A DNA stretch of 64,000 nt from Pedobacter sp. KBW06. Lineage in GTDB: Bacteria; Bacteroidota; Bacteroidia; Sphingobacteriales; Sphingobacteriaceae. This document shows positions 18,710 through 28,101 of the stretch, piece by piece (the stretch's first letter is position 1; each line of letters starts with the position of its first letter). The translations under genes were made by a program, and so were the position numbers. The DNA lies in assembly GCF_003852525.1 (NCBI RefSeq), contig NZ_QAJL01000006.1, forward strand, positions 311,501 through 375,500. Reading direction: 5' to 3'. The notes beneath the pieces were generated by a model, which did no database searches, was not told the DNA's origin, and was given only the letters and a program-made list of their open reading frames with translations.

Positions 18710-19786
18710 ATGAATCAAACAAAAAAACAGCCGGAAAATGGTATATTGACGGCGGCAAGGTTTGATCAAATCATGAAGAACATATTATCCAATATAAAAA
18801 CCCTATTATTAATCATTTTGGGTATGAGCCTTTTTACACTTGTGTTTTTTAGCCATTTTATTATCCCCATCTTCCCGGTTATTGTAGCTATTTTTATAAT
18901 TTATGTAACCAGAACCCAACGCCTGTTATTAAAAACAAAGCAAACACCCATTTATAACCTTAATACCGGCCTGGTAAAAATACAAGGGACTGTGGAGGCC
19001 CTGAAGATCCTGGAAACACCTTTTTTTAAAGCGCAATGTATCTGCTACAGCTATGAAAACGCAAGCGTCTCGTATACTGAAGATGGTAGCGACCATGTCA
19101 CCAATGCCACACAAAGCAATGATTTTCAAGACTTTTATCTTGTAAACGAAACAGGCAGGATAAAGGTAATTGCAGACCATTTAAACCTTTCATTTTTACC
19201 TGCACAGGTCAAAACAATTCATAGCATCAAACAAAACGAAAGCGACATCAGGCATACTGAAAGAACATTAAAAAATGGCGATCTGATCAACGTTATGGGA
19301 AATGCTGTAAAAAACGAACAGCAGCATTTCGAGTTAAGGGCTGAGCCTAAAAGCCCTCTGGTGATCAGCACCTCCGCCATTGAAAATCGTACTGAAAAAG
19401 GATTCAGAGCCATGAGGTATTTAACGCCCTATATCCTCCTGATGTACATTTCTGTAAATTATTTCCTATTTTTTGCCCCTGTAAAATTACATCTGGAGAA
19501 AAATACGGCTTTCATCCTGTTTAGCTTTTTTGGAATGCCAATACTGGCTGTTATTCTGGGTCTGGCAGGCAACAGAATGTATGGATTTCTAAAGGTTTTT
19601 TTCTCCAACCTCGCAGGTATTTGTTTTAGCGTTTCGATACTCAGCTTCCCCCTATTATGCCTGCTCTTTGCTACAGAAACAGAATTTTACCGGATTATAT
19701 GCATTTGGCTAAGCGTATTTTCCTGTACCACCCTGGCTTTTGTCATCAATTACAGGAAGCTGGATGAAATTTTCAATACGGATTAA
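18710..19786 (+). CDS. Membrane protein with a GIDE-like domain
   Basis: 358 residues. A hydrophobic hairpin lies near residues 30-68 (TLLLIILGMSLFTLV and IIPIFPVIVAIFIIYV), and further transmembrane segments fill the last ~120 residues. The soluble middle part (LVKIQGTVEALKILETPFF, CICYSYEN, then RTLKNGDLINVMGNA and SPLVISTS) resembles the GIDE/BAM region of mitochondrial E3 ligase MUL1 and its bacterial relatives. No RING domain is present. The start may be the Met at 18773. No function is assigned. It stands alone between two terminated or promoter-bearing units. Confidence 0.6.
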   Translation: MNQTKKQPENGILTAARFDQIMKNILSNIKTLLLIILGMSLFTLVFFSHFIIPIFPVIVAIFIIYVTRTQRLLLKTKQTPIYNLNTGLVKIQGTVEALKILETPFFKAQCICYSYENASVSYTEDGSDHVTNATQSNDFQDFYLVNETGRIKVIADHLNLSFLPAQVKTIHSIKQNESDIRHTERTLKNGDLINVMGNAVKNEQQHFELRAEPKSPLVISTSAIENRTEKGFRAMRYLTPYILLMYISVNYFLFFAPVKLHLEKNTAFILFSFFGMPILAVILGLAGNRMYGFLKVFFSNLAGICFSVSILSFPLLCLLFATETEFYRIICIWLSVFSCTTLAFVINYRKLDEIFNTD

Positions 19787-19878
19787 CCATCTTCTCTCAT
19801 CTCGTCTTAATATAGTTCTTATTGTGCCCTAATCTCTTTCTTTTTTCTTTGTAAGAAATAAAAAAAGGTATTTCATAC

Positions 19879-22041
19879 ATGATCAAACACAAGAACAGTA
19901 TTATTCCAGCCCTTGTCTTAAGTCTTTCTTTTTCAGCCAATGCGCAGCAAACACAGCAAGACAGTTTAAAAAACCACCATTTAAAGGAGATCTCTATCTT
20001 CTCAAAATATTACAAGAAGTACAAATCCTCTCAACTGTCTGATATGTTGCGATTGACCACTCCCCTGTTAAATATCCCACAGAACATTCAGATTCTTAAT
20101 TCGGAGATTCTCAGAGATCAGGCTGTTTACAATATCAATGAAAGTGTGACCCGCAATGTCAGCGGCACACTACGGGAAGAACTTCACAATGGCATCTCGC
20201 CGGATATTTACTCCCGGGGAGGCTATATTAGTGCACAAAGAAACGGCGTAGACATGCGCCCGCTTGGCAAAGGACCATTATCAGATGACGTCTCTATTAT
20301 AGAAAGTATTGAGTTTTTGAAAGGGCCCGGGAATTTCATGCACGCAATGAGCGATCCCTCCGGCTCCTATAATATCGTCACCAAGAAGCCTACAGGTCAA
20401 AGCAGAAAAAGTGCAGACATCTTATTGGGAAGTTTCAATATGCTTCGTGCGGCGCTGGACCTGGACGGCAAGTTAGACCAGCATAATAAACTCCAGTACC
20501 GGGTTAATGTAATGGGAATGGGCGCCAATGGATTTTTAAAACACGATCGAAGCAGCAGAATTCTACTTGCTCCTTCCTTAAAATACAACTTCAACAGCAA
20601 TGCCTCTTTAACGGGAGAATACATTTACCAGCACCTCAATTACCTGATGTTGAGTGAAGCCCAGTCTTCCCCATATGGCTACGGCACACTCCCGGGAGAT
20701 TTTAGTATGACAGACCCCAGTATCCGGCCTTTCATCGGAAAAGACCACAATGCCTTCCTGACCTTTCAAAATAAGTTCAAAAAAGACTGGCAGCTGACCG
20801 CTAAAGTATCCTATGTAAACAGTGCTTATGATGGTACCTTGTTCTGGGTATACGGTGCTAACCCTGCAAATAAAGACATACTGGATCGGAACCTTGTTTA
20901 CGATTCCAACAAATACACCATTTTTTCCACTCAGGCCTACCTGAATGGTGCTTTCAAAACAGGAAGCATCAACCACAAATTTATTGCGGGGCTGGATGTA
21001 AACAATAAGTCTTCCCGCAGCCGGGATACCTGGGGAACGGCCAGCACAATTTATCCGCTCAGCATCTCCAATCCTATTTATGCAGATGTGACCCTAAACA
21101 ATGGAATTGGAGGGAATTTTGAATCGGAGAACAGTTCATCGGCTGTTGCCAATAAAATCCATAGAAGATTGAATTATGCCTCTGTTTATGCGATGGATGA
21201 ACTGGCCTTACTGGACGAGAAATTAAGAATTTCGCTTGGTCTGCGTCTGACTTCCTCAGATGGAGAAACAGATGATTATGGCCAGCAAAGTAAATCCAGG
21301 GATTGGGCACTTACCCCCCGCCTTGGCCTGAGTTATGCACTTGGCAGCAGTTCTTCAGTATATTTTCTATATGACCAGACTTACCTTCCCCAGGCTGGTA
21401 TGTCCATAGAAAAAAAGGCGCTTAAACCGCTAAAAGGAACCAATTATGAAATCGGTGTCAAGAGAGACTGGGCAAATGGCGATTGGAATACTACGTTATC
21501 GCTATATACCATAGAACGAAACAGGTTGGTTACGCCCGATCCGATATCCAATTTGCTCTATCAAACCGGCAAAAGCCAGTCTAAAGGTGTGGAGTTTGAT
21601 CTGAAGGGCCGGATTGCAAAGGGATTAAATGTGATCCTTAATTATGCCTATACAGATTCCAAAATTACTGAAGATGAACAGCATCCCGCAAACATTGGCA
21701 AAGCGACCCCTAACCGGGTGAAACACATTCAGAATACCTGGATCAATTACTTGTTGCCCATTGAGAAAGTGAAAGGATTAACTGCATCTATCGGATATCA
21801 GCTATTGAGCGGAAGAACCGAGCGCTTTACGAGTACCAGCCCCGATCAACTGAAAGACATTTTCAGACTGGACAGTGGAATAGGCTGGAGCAATGAAAAA
21901 TACAACGTCAATCTGCTGGTCAACAATGTACTGAATACTAAAATGTATTCCACTGCCTGGAAAAATAATGCGGGAGATATGTACTATTGGGTACAACAGG
22001 CTCCTGTGAATGCCAGACTCTCCTTACGTGTTAATCTTTAA
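19879..22041 (+). CDS. TonB-dependent siderophore receptor
   Basis: 720 residues. A signal peptide ends FSANAQQ. Then comes a short TonB-box-like segment (HLKEISIFSKY), then a plug domain with TTPLLNIPQNIQIL, SRGGYISAQRNGVDMRP and IESIEFLKGPGNFMHAMSDPSGSYNIVTKKPTG, as in FhuA/FhuE/FpvA-type receptors. A 22-strand-type barrel follows and ends in aromatic/Leu (NARLSLRVNL). There is no N-terminal carboxypeptidase-like or STN domain, unlike the SusC proteins nearby. It imports ferric siderophore or a related chelate. The gene 10 bases downstream encodes a matching periplasmic binding lipoprotein, so the pair forms an uptake unit. No clear Fur box or TAnnTTTG box was found upstream. Confidence 0.9.
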   Translation: MIKHKNSIIPALVLSLSFSANAQQTQQDSLKNHHLKEISIFSKYYKKYKSSQLSDMLRLTTPLLNIPQNIQILNSEILRDQAVYNINESVTRNVSGTLREELHNGISPDIYSRGGYISAQRNGVDMRPLGKGPLSDDVSIIESIEFLKGPGNFMHAMSDPSGSYNIVTKKPTGQSRKSADILLGSFNMLRAALDLDGKLDQHNKLQYRVNVMGMGANGFLKHDRSSRILLAPSLKYNFNSNASLTGEYIYQHLNYLMLSEAQSSPYGYGTLPGDFSMTDPSIRPFIGKDHNAFLTFQNKFKKDWQLTAKVSYVNSAYDGTLFWVYGANPANKDILDRNLVYDSNKYTIFSTQAYLNGAFKTGSINHKFIAGLDVNNKSSRSRDTWGTASTIYPLSISNPIYADVTLNNGIGGNFESENSSSAVANKIHRRLNYASVYAMDELALLDEKLRISLGLRLTSSDGETDDYGQQSKSRDWALTPRLGLSYALGSSSSVYFLYDQTYLPQAGMSIEKKALKPLKGTNYEIGVKRDWANGDWNTTLSLYTIERNRLVTPDPISNLLYQTGKSQSKGVEFDLKGRIAKGLNVILNYAYTDSKITEDEQHPANIGKATPNRVKHIQNTWINYLLPIEKVKGLTASIGYQLLSGRTERFTSTSPDQLKDIFRLDSGIGWSNEKYNVNLLVNNVLNTKMYSTAWKNNAGDMYYWVQQAPVNARLSLRVNL

Positions 22042-22050
22042 ATCGCCATC

Positions 22051-23067
22051 ATGATGAACAAAACTATCGCAACGCTACTGCTCCTAAAAATGATGATCTT
22101 CCCTGGCTGTACCAATCCTGCTAAGGAAAATTCCCCAAAAGGGAAAGCAATAGTTGTAAAAGATGCTACCGGCATCACCGTAGCGCTCGACAAGCCTGCC
22201 GAACGAATTGTCTGCCTGTATGAACCTGCACTCGATGCACTTTATATGCTGCATGCAGAAAACCGCATCGCCGGTATTTTTAACGATGTGTATACCAGCG
22301 AAGAATTGTATCCTTATTACTCCAAACTGGACGACAGGATCCGGAAGAAACAGCTGTCGACCCCCGGGAGTAATGGCAGCGCCAATATTGAGGGCATTAC
22401 GATGCTTAATCCTGATCTTGTGATTGTACAATCGGCACATGAAGATCTTGCACAGGCTTTAAGATCGGTTGGCATCCCTGTTTATACCACAAAAGTGGAA
22501 CAATATGCAGAGGTGTTTCAAACCGTCCAAGACCTTGCAGTGCTGACCGGGACCCAGAAAAGAGGCAATGAACTGGTGTCTTATGCCAAAGATGAGTATA
22601 CCATGATGGAAAACAGGGCCGATACCATCACTTCCAGAAAAAAGGCTTATTTCTCCTGGGCCTATGGCCGTATTTTTTCCACCACAGGACGCAATAGTAT
22701 GATGCATTTTTGCCTCGAAGCAGCAGGTGTTGAAAATGTATGTAAGTTTGACTTAGATCAACCCAATATCAATGCAGAAACATTGATCGGCTGGAATCCG
22801 GATATGATCATTATGTGGAACGACAGTCCGAATGAATTCTACAAAAAGAAAGAACTGGGCGAGGTTTCGGCCATAAAAAACAAGCAGATCTATAACCTGC
22901 TGCCTATGTTTTTCTATAACCCGCATACGTTAAAATCTCTGAATACTGCGATTAGCATCCACAATTGGGCCTATCCAAATAAGGAGGTCGATATCAAGGA
23001 TAAAATAACACAAATTACCTTACAGCTCTATGGAGAAAAAGGTAAAAAACTGATTCCCTTAATTTGA
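22051..23067 (+). CDS. Periplasmic iron-chelate/cobalamin-type binding lipoprotein
   Basis: 338 residues. The signal peptide carries a lipobox (MIFPGCTN). The mature part is a class III (BtuF/FecB/FhuD-like) binding fold: DATGITVALDKPAERIVCL at the start, NPDLVIVQS, and a later GWNPDMIIMWND. It should capture the chelate delivered by the TonB receptor just upstream and pass it to an ABC transporter. No FecCD-type permease or ATPase gene lies in this window, so the inner-membrane partner must be elsewhere. It is co-transcribed with the receptor. A 15-bp hairpin follows its stop. Confidence 0.87.
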   Translation: MMNKTIATLLLLKMMIFPGCTNPAKENSPKGKAIVVKDATGITVALDKPAERIVCLYEPALDALYMLHAENRIAGIFNDVYTSEELYPYYSKLDDRIRKKQLSTPGSNGSANIEGITMLNPDLVIVQSAHEDLAQALRSVGIPVYTTKVEQYAEVFQTVQDLAVLTGTQKRGNELVSYAKDEYTMMENRADTITSRKKAYFSWAYGRIFSTTGRNSMMHFCLEAAGVENVCKFDLDQPNINAETLIGWNPDMIIMWNDSPNEFYKKKELGEVSAIKNKQIYNLLPMFFYNPHTLKSLNTAISIHNWAYPNKEVDIKDKITQITLQLYGEKGKKLIPLI

Positions 23068-23082
23068 TAAAAAATCATGGAA

Positions 23083-23117
23083 GAAGCGGTGTATGGTGAA
23101 AAACCATACACCGCTTC
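23083..23117. terminator. Bidirectional terminator hairpin
   Basis: A perfect 15-bp stem (GAAGCGGTGTATGGT / ACCATACACCGCTTC) with a 5-nt loop lies between convergent genes. T runs follow on both strands: CTTTTAAA on plus and GATTTTTTATC on minus. Confidence 0.85.
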
Positions 23118-23120
23118 CTT

Positions 23121-26100
23121 TTAAACCTCTTTCAGCAATTCTCCGTCTTTCCTGATTTTGCCTGCCTGTACGTTCTGCTCCAGCACCAGCAGCAGTTCGT
23201 TCTTAATTTCTTCGGTAACCCTGCTGAAACCAAATAACCTCGCGATTAAAGGAGCTGCTACTTCCGGCTGAATGGCCACAGATTCCTGCACCACTTTCTG
23301 CACCGCCTGACTCATTTCTTCCGGAGCAATGTAAACCAGTTTTCTGGACGTACTACTTAAGCCCGATCTGTTACGGATGATGGCAGTTTCCATTTCGGGA
23401 TGCCAGAGAAAGTCGTCCTTTTTATTGATTAAACCGGAACTTACGGCATAAGTAGTGGCTGCTTCTAAGGTATATCTTGCCCTGGAGCCGATCTTGGAAA
23501 GACCTGCTGCCTCGGCGATTCTTCTGGCCATCTCTTCAAAATGTACCGGGCTTTCCTTTTCAACCACTTTGGCAATCCAATTGCCTATTTTATCAAAAGG
23601 CAACAGGTGCAACTCTTCGGTATTCTTACCCAGCGACAGTTTTGCTTGCTCATAGACTGGAATACTGAGGTCAATTTCCTCCGGTTCGGCTCTTAATAGT
23701 GTGGCTGGTTCAATATGGTTCTCTTCTTCCTCCTGATCATCAAGCGATGTTTGTGTTTTTACTTTTTCCAAAAAATCCAGCAGGCGCTGAAATTCCCGTT
23801 CGGGATTGCGATACCATTCGGTACTCCAGACCTGGTACATTTTCCAGCCAATTCCCTGCAGTACTTGTTTACGCAATCGGTCACGGTCGCGGGCAGATTT
23901 AGATTGGGCATAGGACTCCCCATCACAATCAATCCCCAGCAAATATCTTCCCGGGTGTTCCGGGTCCACTACCGCCAGGTCAAGATAAAAACCTTCAGAT
24001 CCTATTTTATTCCGAACCGTATAACCTGCAGCGGTTAACCGCTCTGCAACCATTTGTTCGAATGGCCGTTCAGTAAGGATCGGTACATCCTGATCTACCG
24101 CAAACTTACCATGCTGTGCAAAATACAGGAAGCTCTTTAAAGCCCTGATGCCAAATTTGGTGCTTGCGGTGGTAACGATATCATCGGAAGTAATGTTTGA
24201 AAACACCTCACAGCGGTATTTTGCTCTTGTGATCAAGACATTCAACCGCCTCTCCCCACCTTCATTATTTAGCGGACCAAAACTCATGGGGACCTTTCCA
24301 TCTTCAATTCTGCCATAGCCGATGCTGATAAAGATCACATCGCGTTCATCTCCCTGTACATTCTCCAGGTTCTTCACAAAGAATGGTTCCTCCACATGAC
24401 TCCTGAAAAAAGGCTCTGCTTCCGGATTCTTTCTGCGCTTGATCTCCAGCACATTTTGTATCGCCTGCATTTGCGAAGTACTGAAGGCCACTACGCCAAG
24501 ACTTTGTTTTGGGTTGCGCATGGCATGCTGGATAACCGCTTCTGCTACGGTTTCCGCTTCTATAGGGTTACTTCTTGTTTTACCCCGGTCGTACACCGCA
24601 TCCGGCAGGTGATGAAAAGCCAGTCCCATCTGCTTTTTGGAACCCGGGCTAGGGAAAATCACCAGTTTATTTTCGTAAAACTCCTGATTGGACAAACTGA
24701 TTAATGATTCATGGCGACTTCTATAATGCCAGCGCAACATGCGTTGCGGTGCACCCTGACTATCTGCCATTCCAAGAATGCTCTGCATATCGGCAGTTAC
24801 ATTGTCCTCATCTTCCGTTTCGGTATTTAGTTTATCAAAGAAACTTGTAGGCGGCAATTGTTTGGTATCCCCAACCACTACCAGCTGTTTTCCACGCAAT
24901 ACCGCACCCAATGCTTCCACCGGACGCACCTGACTGGCCTCATCAAAAATCACCAGATCAAAGTCAATAGCCCCCGGAGGGAGAAAGCTGGCGATCGACA
25001 TCGGGCTCATCATAAACACCGGCTTAATCGCCTGAATGGCCAGACCTGCTTCCTGCATCAGCTTACGGATCGGCATGTGTCTCGCTTTCCGGTTAAACTC
25101 CGTACGCAATACACTCATTTGTCCTCCGCCTTCAGATTTGGGCAGGGACTCAAAATGCGTCAGTGCCACACGGGCCCTGTTGTAAACCAAATTCAGTACA
25201 TCCAGTTTTTTAAACTTCTCTATCGTCTCTTCATGACCCGAACGCTCGAAACCACGTAAAGGCGGTCTTTCGGTCATGATCTGGGTAATCAGGTGTTCAT
25301 ACCATGTTTTTTGTAAGGAAACTTTTAAATAGGCCGCGGCTCCCTCCCATTCTGCAGCAAGTGTAGTCAGGTAAGCAAAGCCTTCCTGTTCGGTGCGCTC
25401 TACCAGGTTGTTCCACTGTACCGTGTGATGGAGTTCCACAAAACGATCAGACCAGCGTTGCAGCAAATCAAGTTGGGCATTGAAATTCAGGTCAGTCAAC
25501 CGCCTGTCTTCAGCAACCAGGTTACTGTCGAAATTCAGTTTTCCCAGGAGTACCTCAAAACTTTCCTGCTGTCCGGATGAGGCCGAACTTAGTTTAGCGG
25601 CCAATTCGGCAGCGCGTGCAGGGTTTTCATTTTTGCTCAGCACCTCCAGCATTGTAGCCGGATACACCCTATTGGAAATGTCACTGTGTACTTTAGAAAG
25701 GAATTGAAGAATCTCGTAGAGTTCCTTCCAGCGGGTTTTTAACTTCTGCCACCTCGAACCGAACACTTTTAGTGCCAGGGCTTCATGCTCGGTCACCGTA
25801 GCAGTCAACCTGCTGGCTTCCAGTATATCATCAGTATACCTGATTTTAGTGGCCAGATCGTCAGGTAATGGTACCAGAGAAAAGGAAGCCAGTTCCTTTA
25901 CACTTCTCTTATAATCGCCGATCAGGAATTTATACCATTTCTTTCCATGGGTCAGCAGGTTTTGTCTGATCTGCAACACGTTCTGACTCCAGGCTTCCGG
26001 TAAAAGAATCTGGTCGTAAGAATGTTTCAATATCGTCAGCCGATCGCCGGTCTCCAGCAACTCCCTCAGGTCTTCATAATTGGCCGTCCAGGCAATATCT

Positions 26101-27779
26101 TTTACTGCGATCTCTCTTAAATCCGGGCTTTCTGCAACCAGGTTCGCCGCAGCAACCAGGCCTTCAATCTCTGTGGAAATTACCGGTTCGGGCATCAGTA
26201 ATGATGCCGAAACTTCTTTGGCAGTATGTGCTAAATCTTTGGTGCTTTTAAGTGCCCTGTCTATCAAAGCCTGATAAGCTTCCTGTTCATGCGTCAGCAA
26301 GAGTTTAAGTTTGCTGCCGTAAAACAATAAACTGGCCGGAACTCCGATTTCTTTCAATCTCGCCTCGATCTCTTCCGCTCTTTTTTCCGCCTTGCTCATA
26401 CGGAGCATATCCCAGCTTTCGATATCGGAAACCGGCACATTAGCCAGTTTGATCTGCTTATATTGATCCGCGATGAGTTGCAGATAGCCAATTACTTTCT
26501 GTCCGGATAATCCACTCCTGCCGATCTCCTGATTGATCGAATTGCAATAGACGTTAAGTCTGTCCCGATAGGCATCCAGTTCGACCAGCTCATTTTCCAG
26601 ATGCGTTAAAGTGGGTTTCCCCAGGTCCAGAACGCGTTTTAATTCCGCATGTAACTCTCTTTTATTGGCCTTATGACTATGCAGTTCCAAACAGGCTTCT
26701 CCCAGATGAATGGAATCCAGCCGGCGCTTCACGACCTCCAAAGCCGCCATCTTTTCTGCGACAAACAACACTTTTTTACCATGCCCCACTGCATTGGCAA
26801 TCAGGTTGGTAATCGTCTGGGACTTGCCTGTTCCCGGAGGCCCCTGAATCACCAGGTTCCTTCCTTCATGAACGGCCAGCATTGCCAGTACCTGCGAACT
26901 GTCTGCATCAACCACATGAAACAGTTCATGGGCTTTGGTCTCTTTATCGAGATTGTGTTCAGAATTGGTAGTTGGTTCAGGTTCTGTAAAACCTGCACCA
27001 AATAAAGAAGTAAGAATCGTATGGTCATTGGGTTTACCATCTTCCGGCCATTTGCTGCTATCCAGATCATGATAGATCATAAATTTACCAAAAGAGAAGA
27101 AACCAAGTTCAATTGCATCCTCGTCTATACTCCATGCAGCATGATGTTTTACTCTTGCGGCGATGTCCTCCATGTAAGCCTTAATGTCAAAATCTTCCAT
27201 ATCTCCCAGATCCGGAATAGTGACGTTGAAATCTGTCATCATTTTGGCCTGCAGAGAGAGGTTGGCTCCAATGTCTCCACCTGTATATCTCAATCTGAAA
27301 CGTTCGCTTGCGCTGGACCTTTCGAGGGTTACCGGAAGTAAAACCAGGGGTGCCTGATGCGGCTCAGTTGTATTGCCCTGTTCATACCAGTTCAGCATGC
27401 CCAGCGACAGGTATAAAATATTAACACCTTGCTCCTCGATGCTCGTACGGGCAAAGTAATAGGTATTGAGAATCTTAGTTTGAAGTTTCTGCTCGGTATC
27501 GGCCGTTTGCAGTCTTGTATCATTGTAAGCGTATTCCAGCTCCTCTGCGCTGAGCTGGGGCATTTCAACCGTATCATCGTCCTCTTTTCCAGCGCTGCTC
27601 AGAAAAGTCATGGCTTTGTTTTGCCGAACGATAATCTCAAAAATTGAGGTTGATTTTTCCTGCACCACATGGATGCCTCTTGCCTTTTGTACCTTATAAT
27701 TAATTAGGGTATTGCGCATGCCCAAATCCAGCAGCTCTTTTCTTGAAGCTTCTAGTTTGGGAAGGATGGATTCCTGCAT
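23121..27779 (-). CDS. DUF4011/SF1 helicase with C-terminal Vsr-like nuclease and DUF3320
   Basis: 1552 residues from the ATG at 27779. An upstream in-frame ATG at 27836 is rejected because a promoter-like box lies inside that extension. Domain order: DUF4011 at the N-terminus (ESILPKLEASRKELLDLGMRN and TLINYK); helicase Walker A (QGPPGTGKSQTITNLIANA) near residue 312; Walker B DEAS near residue 950 with GDTKQLPP; later helicase motifs with VAFSTSQMQAI, NVQGDERDVIFISIGYG and NVLITRAK; a Vsr/DUF559-like restriction fold (LGIDCDGESYAQSKSARDRDRLR, GWKMYQVWSTEW) near residue 1283; and a DUF3320-like tail. It probably unwinds and cuts nucleic acid. Single-gene proteins with this layout have been linked to antiphage defence. 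No partner gene is seen, so defence is inference. Confidence 0.85.
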   Translation of the reverse strand: MQESILPKLEASRKELLDLGMRNTLINYKVQKARGIHVVQEKSTSIFEIIVRQNKAMTFLSSAGKEDDDTVEMPQLSAEELEYAYNDTRLQTADTEQKLQTKILNTYYFARTSIEEQGVNILYLSLGMLNWYEQGNTTEPHQAPLVLLPVTLERSSASERFRLRYTGGDIGANLSLQAKMMTDFNVTIPDLGDMEDFDIKAYMEDIAARVKHHAAWSIDEDAIELGFFSFGKFMIYHDLDSSKWPEDGKPNDHTILTSLFGAGFTEPEPTTNSEHNLDKETKAHELFHVVDADSSQVLAMLAVHEGRNLVIQGPPGTGKSQTITNLIANAVGHGKKVLFVAEKMAALEVVKRRLDSIHLGEACLELHSHKANKRELHAELKRVLDLGKPTLTHLENELVELDAYRDRLNVYCNSINQEIGRSGLSGQKVIGYLQLIADQYKQIKLANVPVSDIESWDMLRMSKAEKRAEEIEARLKEIGVPASLLFYGSKLKLLLTHEQEAYQALIDRALKSTKDLAHTAKEVSASLLMPEPVISTEIEGLVAAANLVAESPDLREIAVKDIAWTANYEDLRELLETGDRLTILKHSYDQILLPEAWSQNVLQIRQNLLTHGKKWYKFLIGDYKRSVKELASFSLVPLPDDLATKIRYTDDILEASRLTATVTEHEALALKVFGSRWQKLKTRWKELYEILQFLSKVHSDISNRVYPATMLEVLSKNENPARAAELAAKLSSASSGQQESFEVLLGKLNFDSNLVAEDRRLTDLNFNAQLDLLQRWSDRFVELHHTVQWNNLVERTEQEGFAYLTTLAAEWEGAAAYLKVSLQKTWYEHLITQIMTERPPLRGFERSGHEETIEKFKKLDVLNLVYNRARVALTHFESLPKSEGGGQMSVLRTEFNRKARHMPIRKLMQEAGLAIQAIKPVFMMSPMSIASFLPPGAIDFDLVIFDEASQVRPVEALGAVLRGKQLVVVGDTKQLPPTSFFDKLNTETEDEDNVTADMQSILGMADSQGAPQRMLRWHYRSRHESLISLSNQEFYENKLVIFPSPGSKKQMGLAFHHLPDAVYDRGKTRSNPIEAETVAEAVIQHAMRNPKQSLGVVAFSTSQMQAIQNVLEIKRRKNPEAEPFFRSHVEEPFFVKNLENVQGDERDVIFISIGYGRIEDGKVPMSFGPLNNEGGERRLNVLITRAKYRCEVFSNITSDDIVTTASTKFGIRALKSFLYFAQHGKFAVDQDVPILTERPFEQMVAERLTAAGYTVRNKIGSEGFYLDLAVVDPEHPGRYLLGIDCDGESYAQSKSARDRDRLRKQVLQGIGWKMYQVWSTEWYRNPEREFQRLLDFLEKVKTQTSLDDQEEEENHIEPATLLRAEPEEIDLSIPVYEQAKLSLGKNTEELHLLPFDKIGNWIAKVVEKESPVHFEEMARRIAEAAGLSKIGSRARYTLEAATTYAVSSGLINKKDDFLWHPEMETAIIRNRSGLSSTSRKLVYIAPEEMSQAVQKVVQESVAIQPEVAAPLIARLFGFSRVTEEIKNELLLVLEQNVQAGKIRKDGELLKEV

Positions 27780-27815
27780 ATATCGATGGTTAGGGGTAGA
27801 AAATTCTAATATCTC

Positions 27816-27823
27816 CAAATATA
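27816..27823 (-). promoter_or_regulatory. TAnnTTTG -7 box for the helicase gene
   Basis: The minus strand reads TATATTTG (plus-strand CAAATATA), 37 bases upstream of the ATG at 27779. It lies within the longer ORF extension, which supports the shorter start. No good -33 element is visible. Confidence 0.4.
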
Positions 27824-27968
27824 CTGGATATACCAATAAACGTGCCCATTCCCCTTTTGAAGATCAGGACATTTTTTTACCAGCGGATTAGGACTATTTC
27901 TTTCTTTTCTTGTCCTGATAGTGAAATAGGCAAGTTAGGCCGATGTGCGATGCGCATTAATATAACAA

Positions 27969-28004
27969 CCGGTGAACCTGCGGATGCAGGCCACCGGCTT
28001 TTTT
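27969..28004 (+). terminator. Orphan intrinsic terminator
   Basis: A two-part stem (CCGGTG / CACCGG outside, CCTGC / GCAGG inside, GGAT loop) is followed by CTTTTTTATG on the plus strand. No plus-strand gene ends just before it: the region 27780-27968 between the divergent helicase and DUF1801 genes has no convincing ORF. It may end a small RNA or act as an attenuator ahead of the DUF1801 gene at 28102. Confidence 0.55.
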
Positions 28005-28101
28005 ATGATTTGAAGGGGCGCTATCTATCAGGCCGTTAATCGACACCAGCCATAAAATGATCTTTTTTATTCCTATTTTAGGGATAAGATATCGAATTGT
28101 T

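Noticed and set aside
19879-23067. The TonB receptor and binding lipoprotein as part of the PKS/NRPS cluster (siderophore model)
   Set aside because: They lie more than 15 kb away with unrelated, separately terminated genes between, and the cluster shows no catechol, hydroxamate or salicylate genes.
23455-27647. Many plus-strand ORFs antisense to the helicase gene, and similar ones opposite the PKS and NRPS
   Set aside because: They are short, overlap a well-supported gene in another frame, and show no domain motifs.
27780-27836. Upstream start codon for the helicase at 27836
   Set aside because: The added residues look non-coding, and a TATATTTG promoter box falls inside them; the ATG at 27779 starts the conserved DUF4011 sequence.
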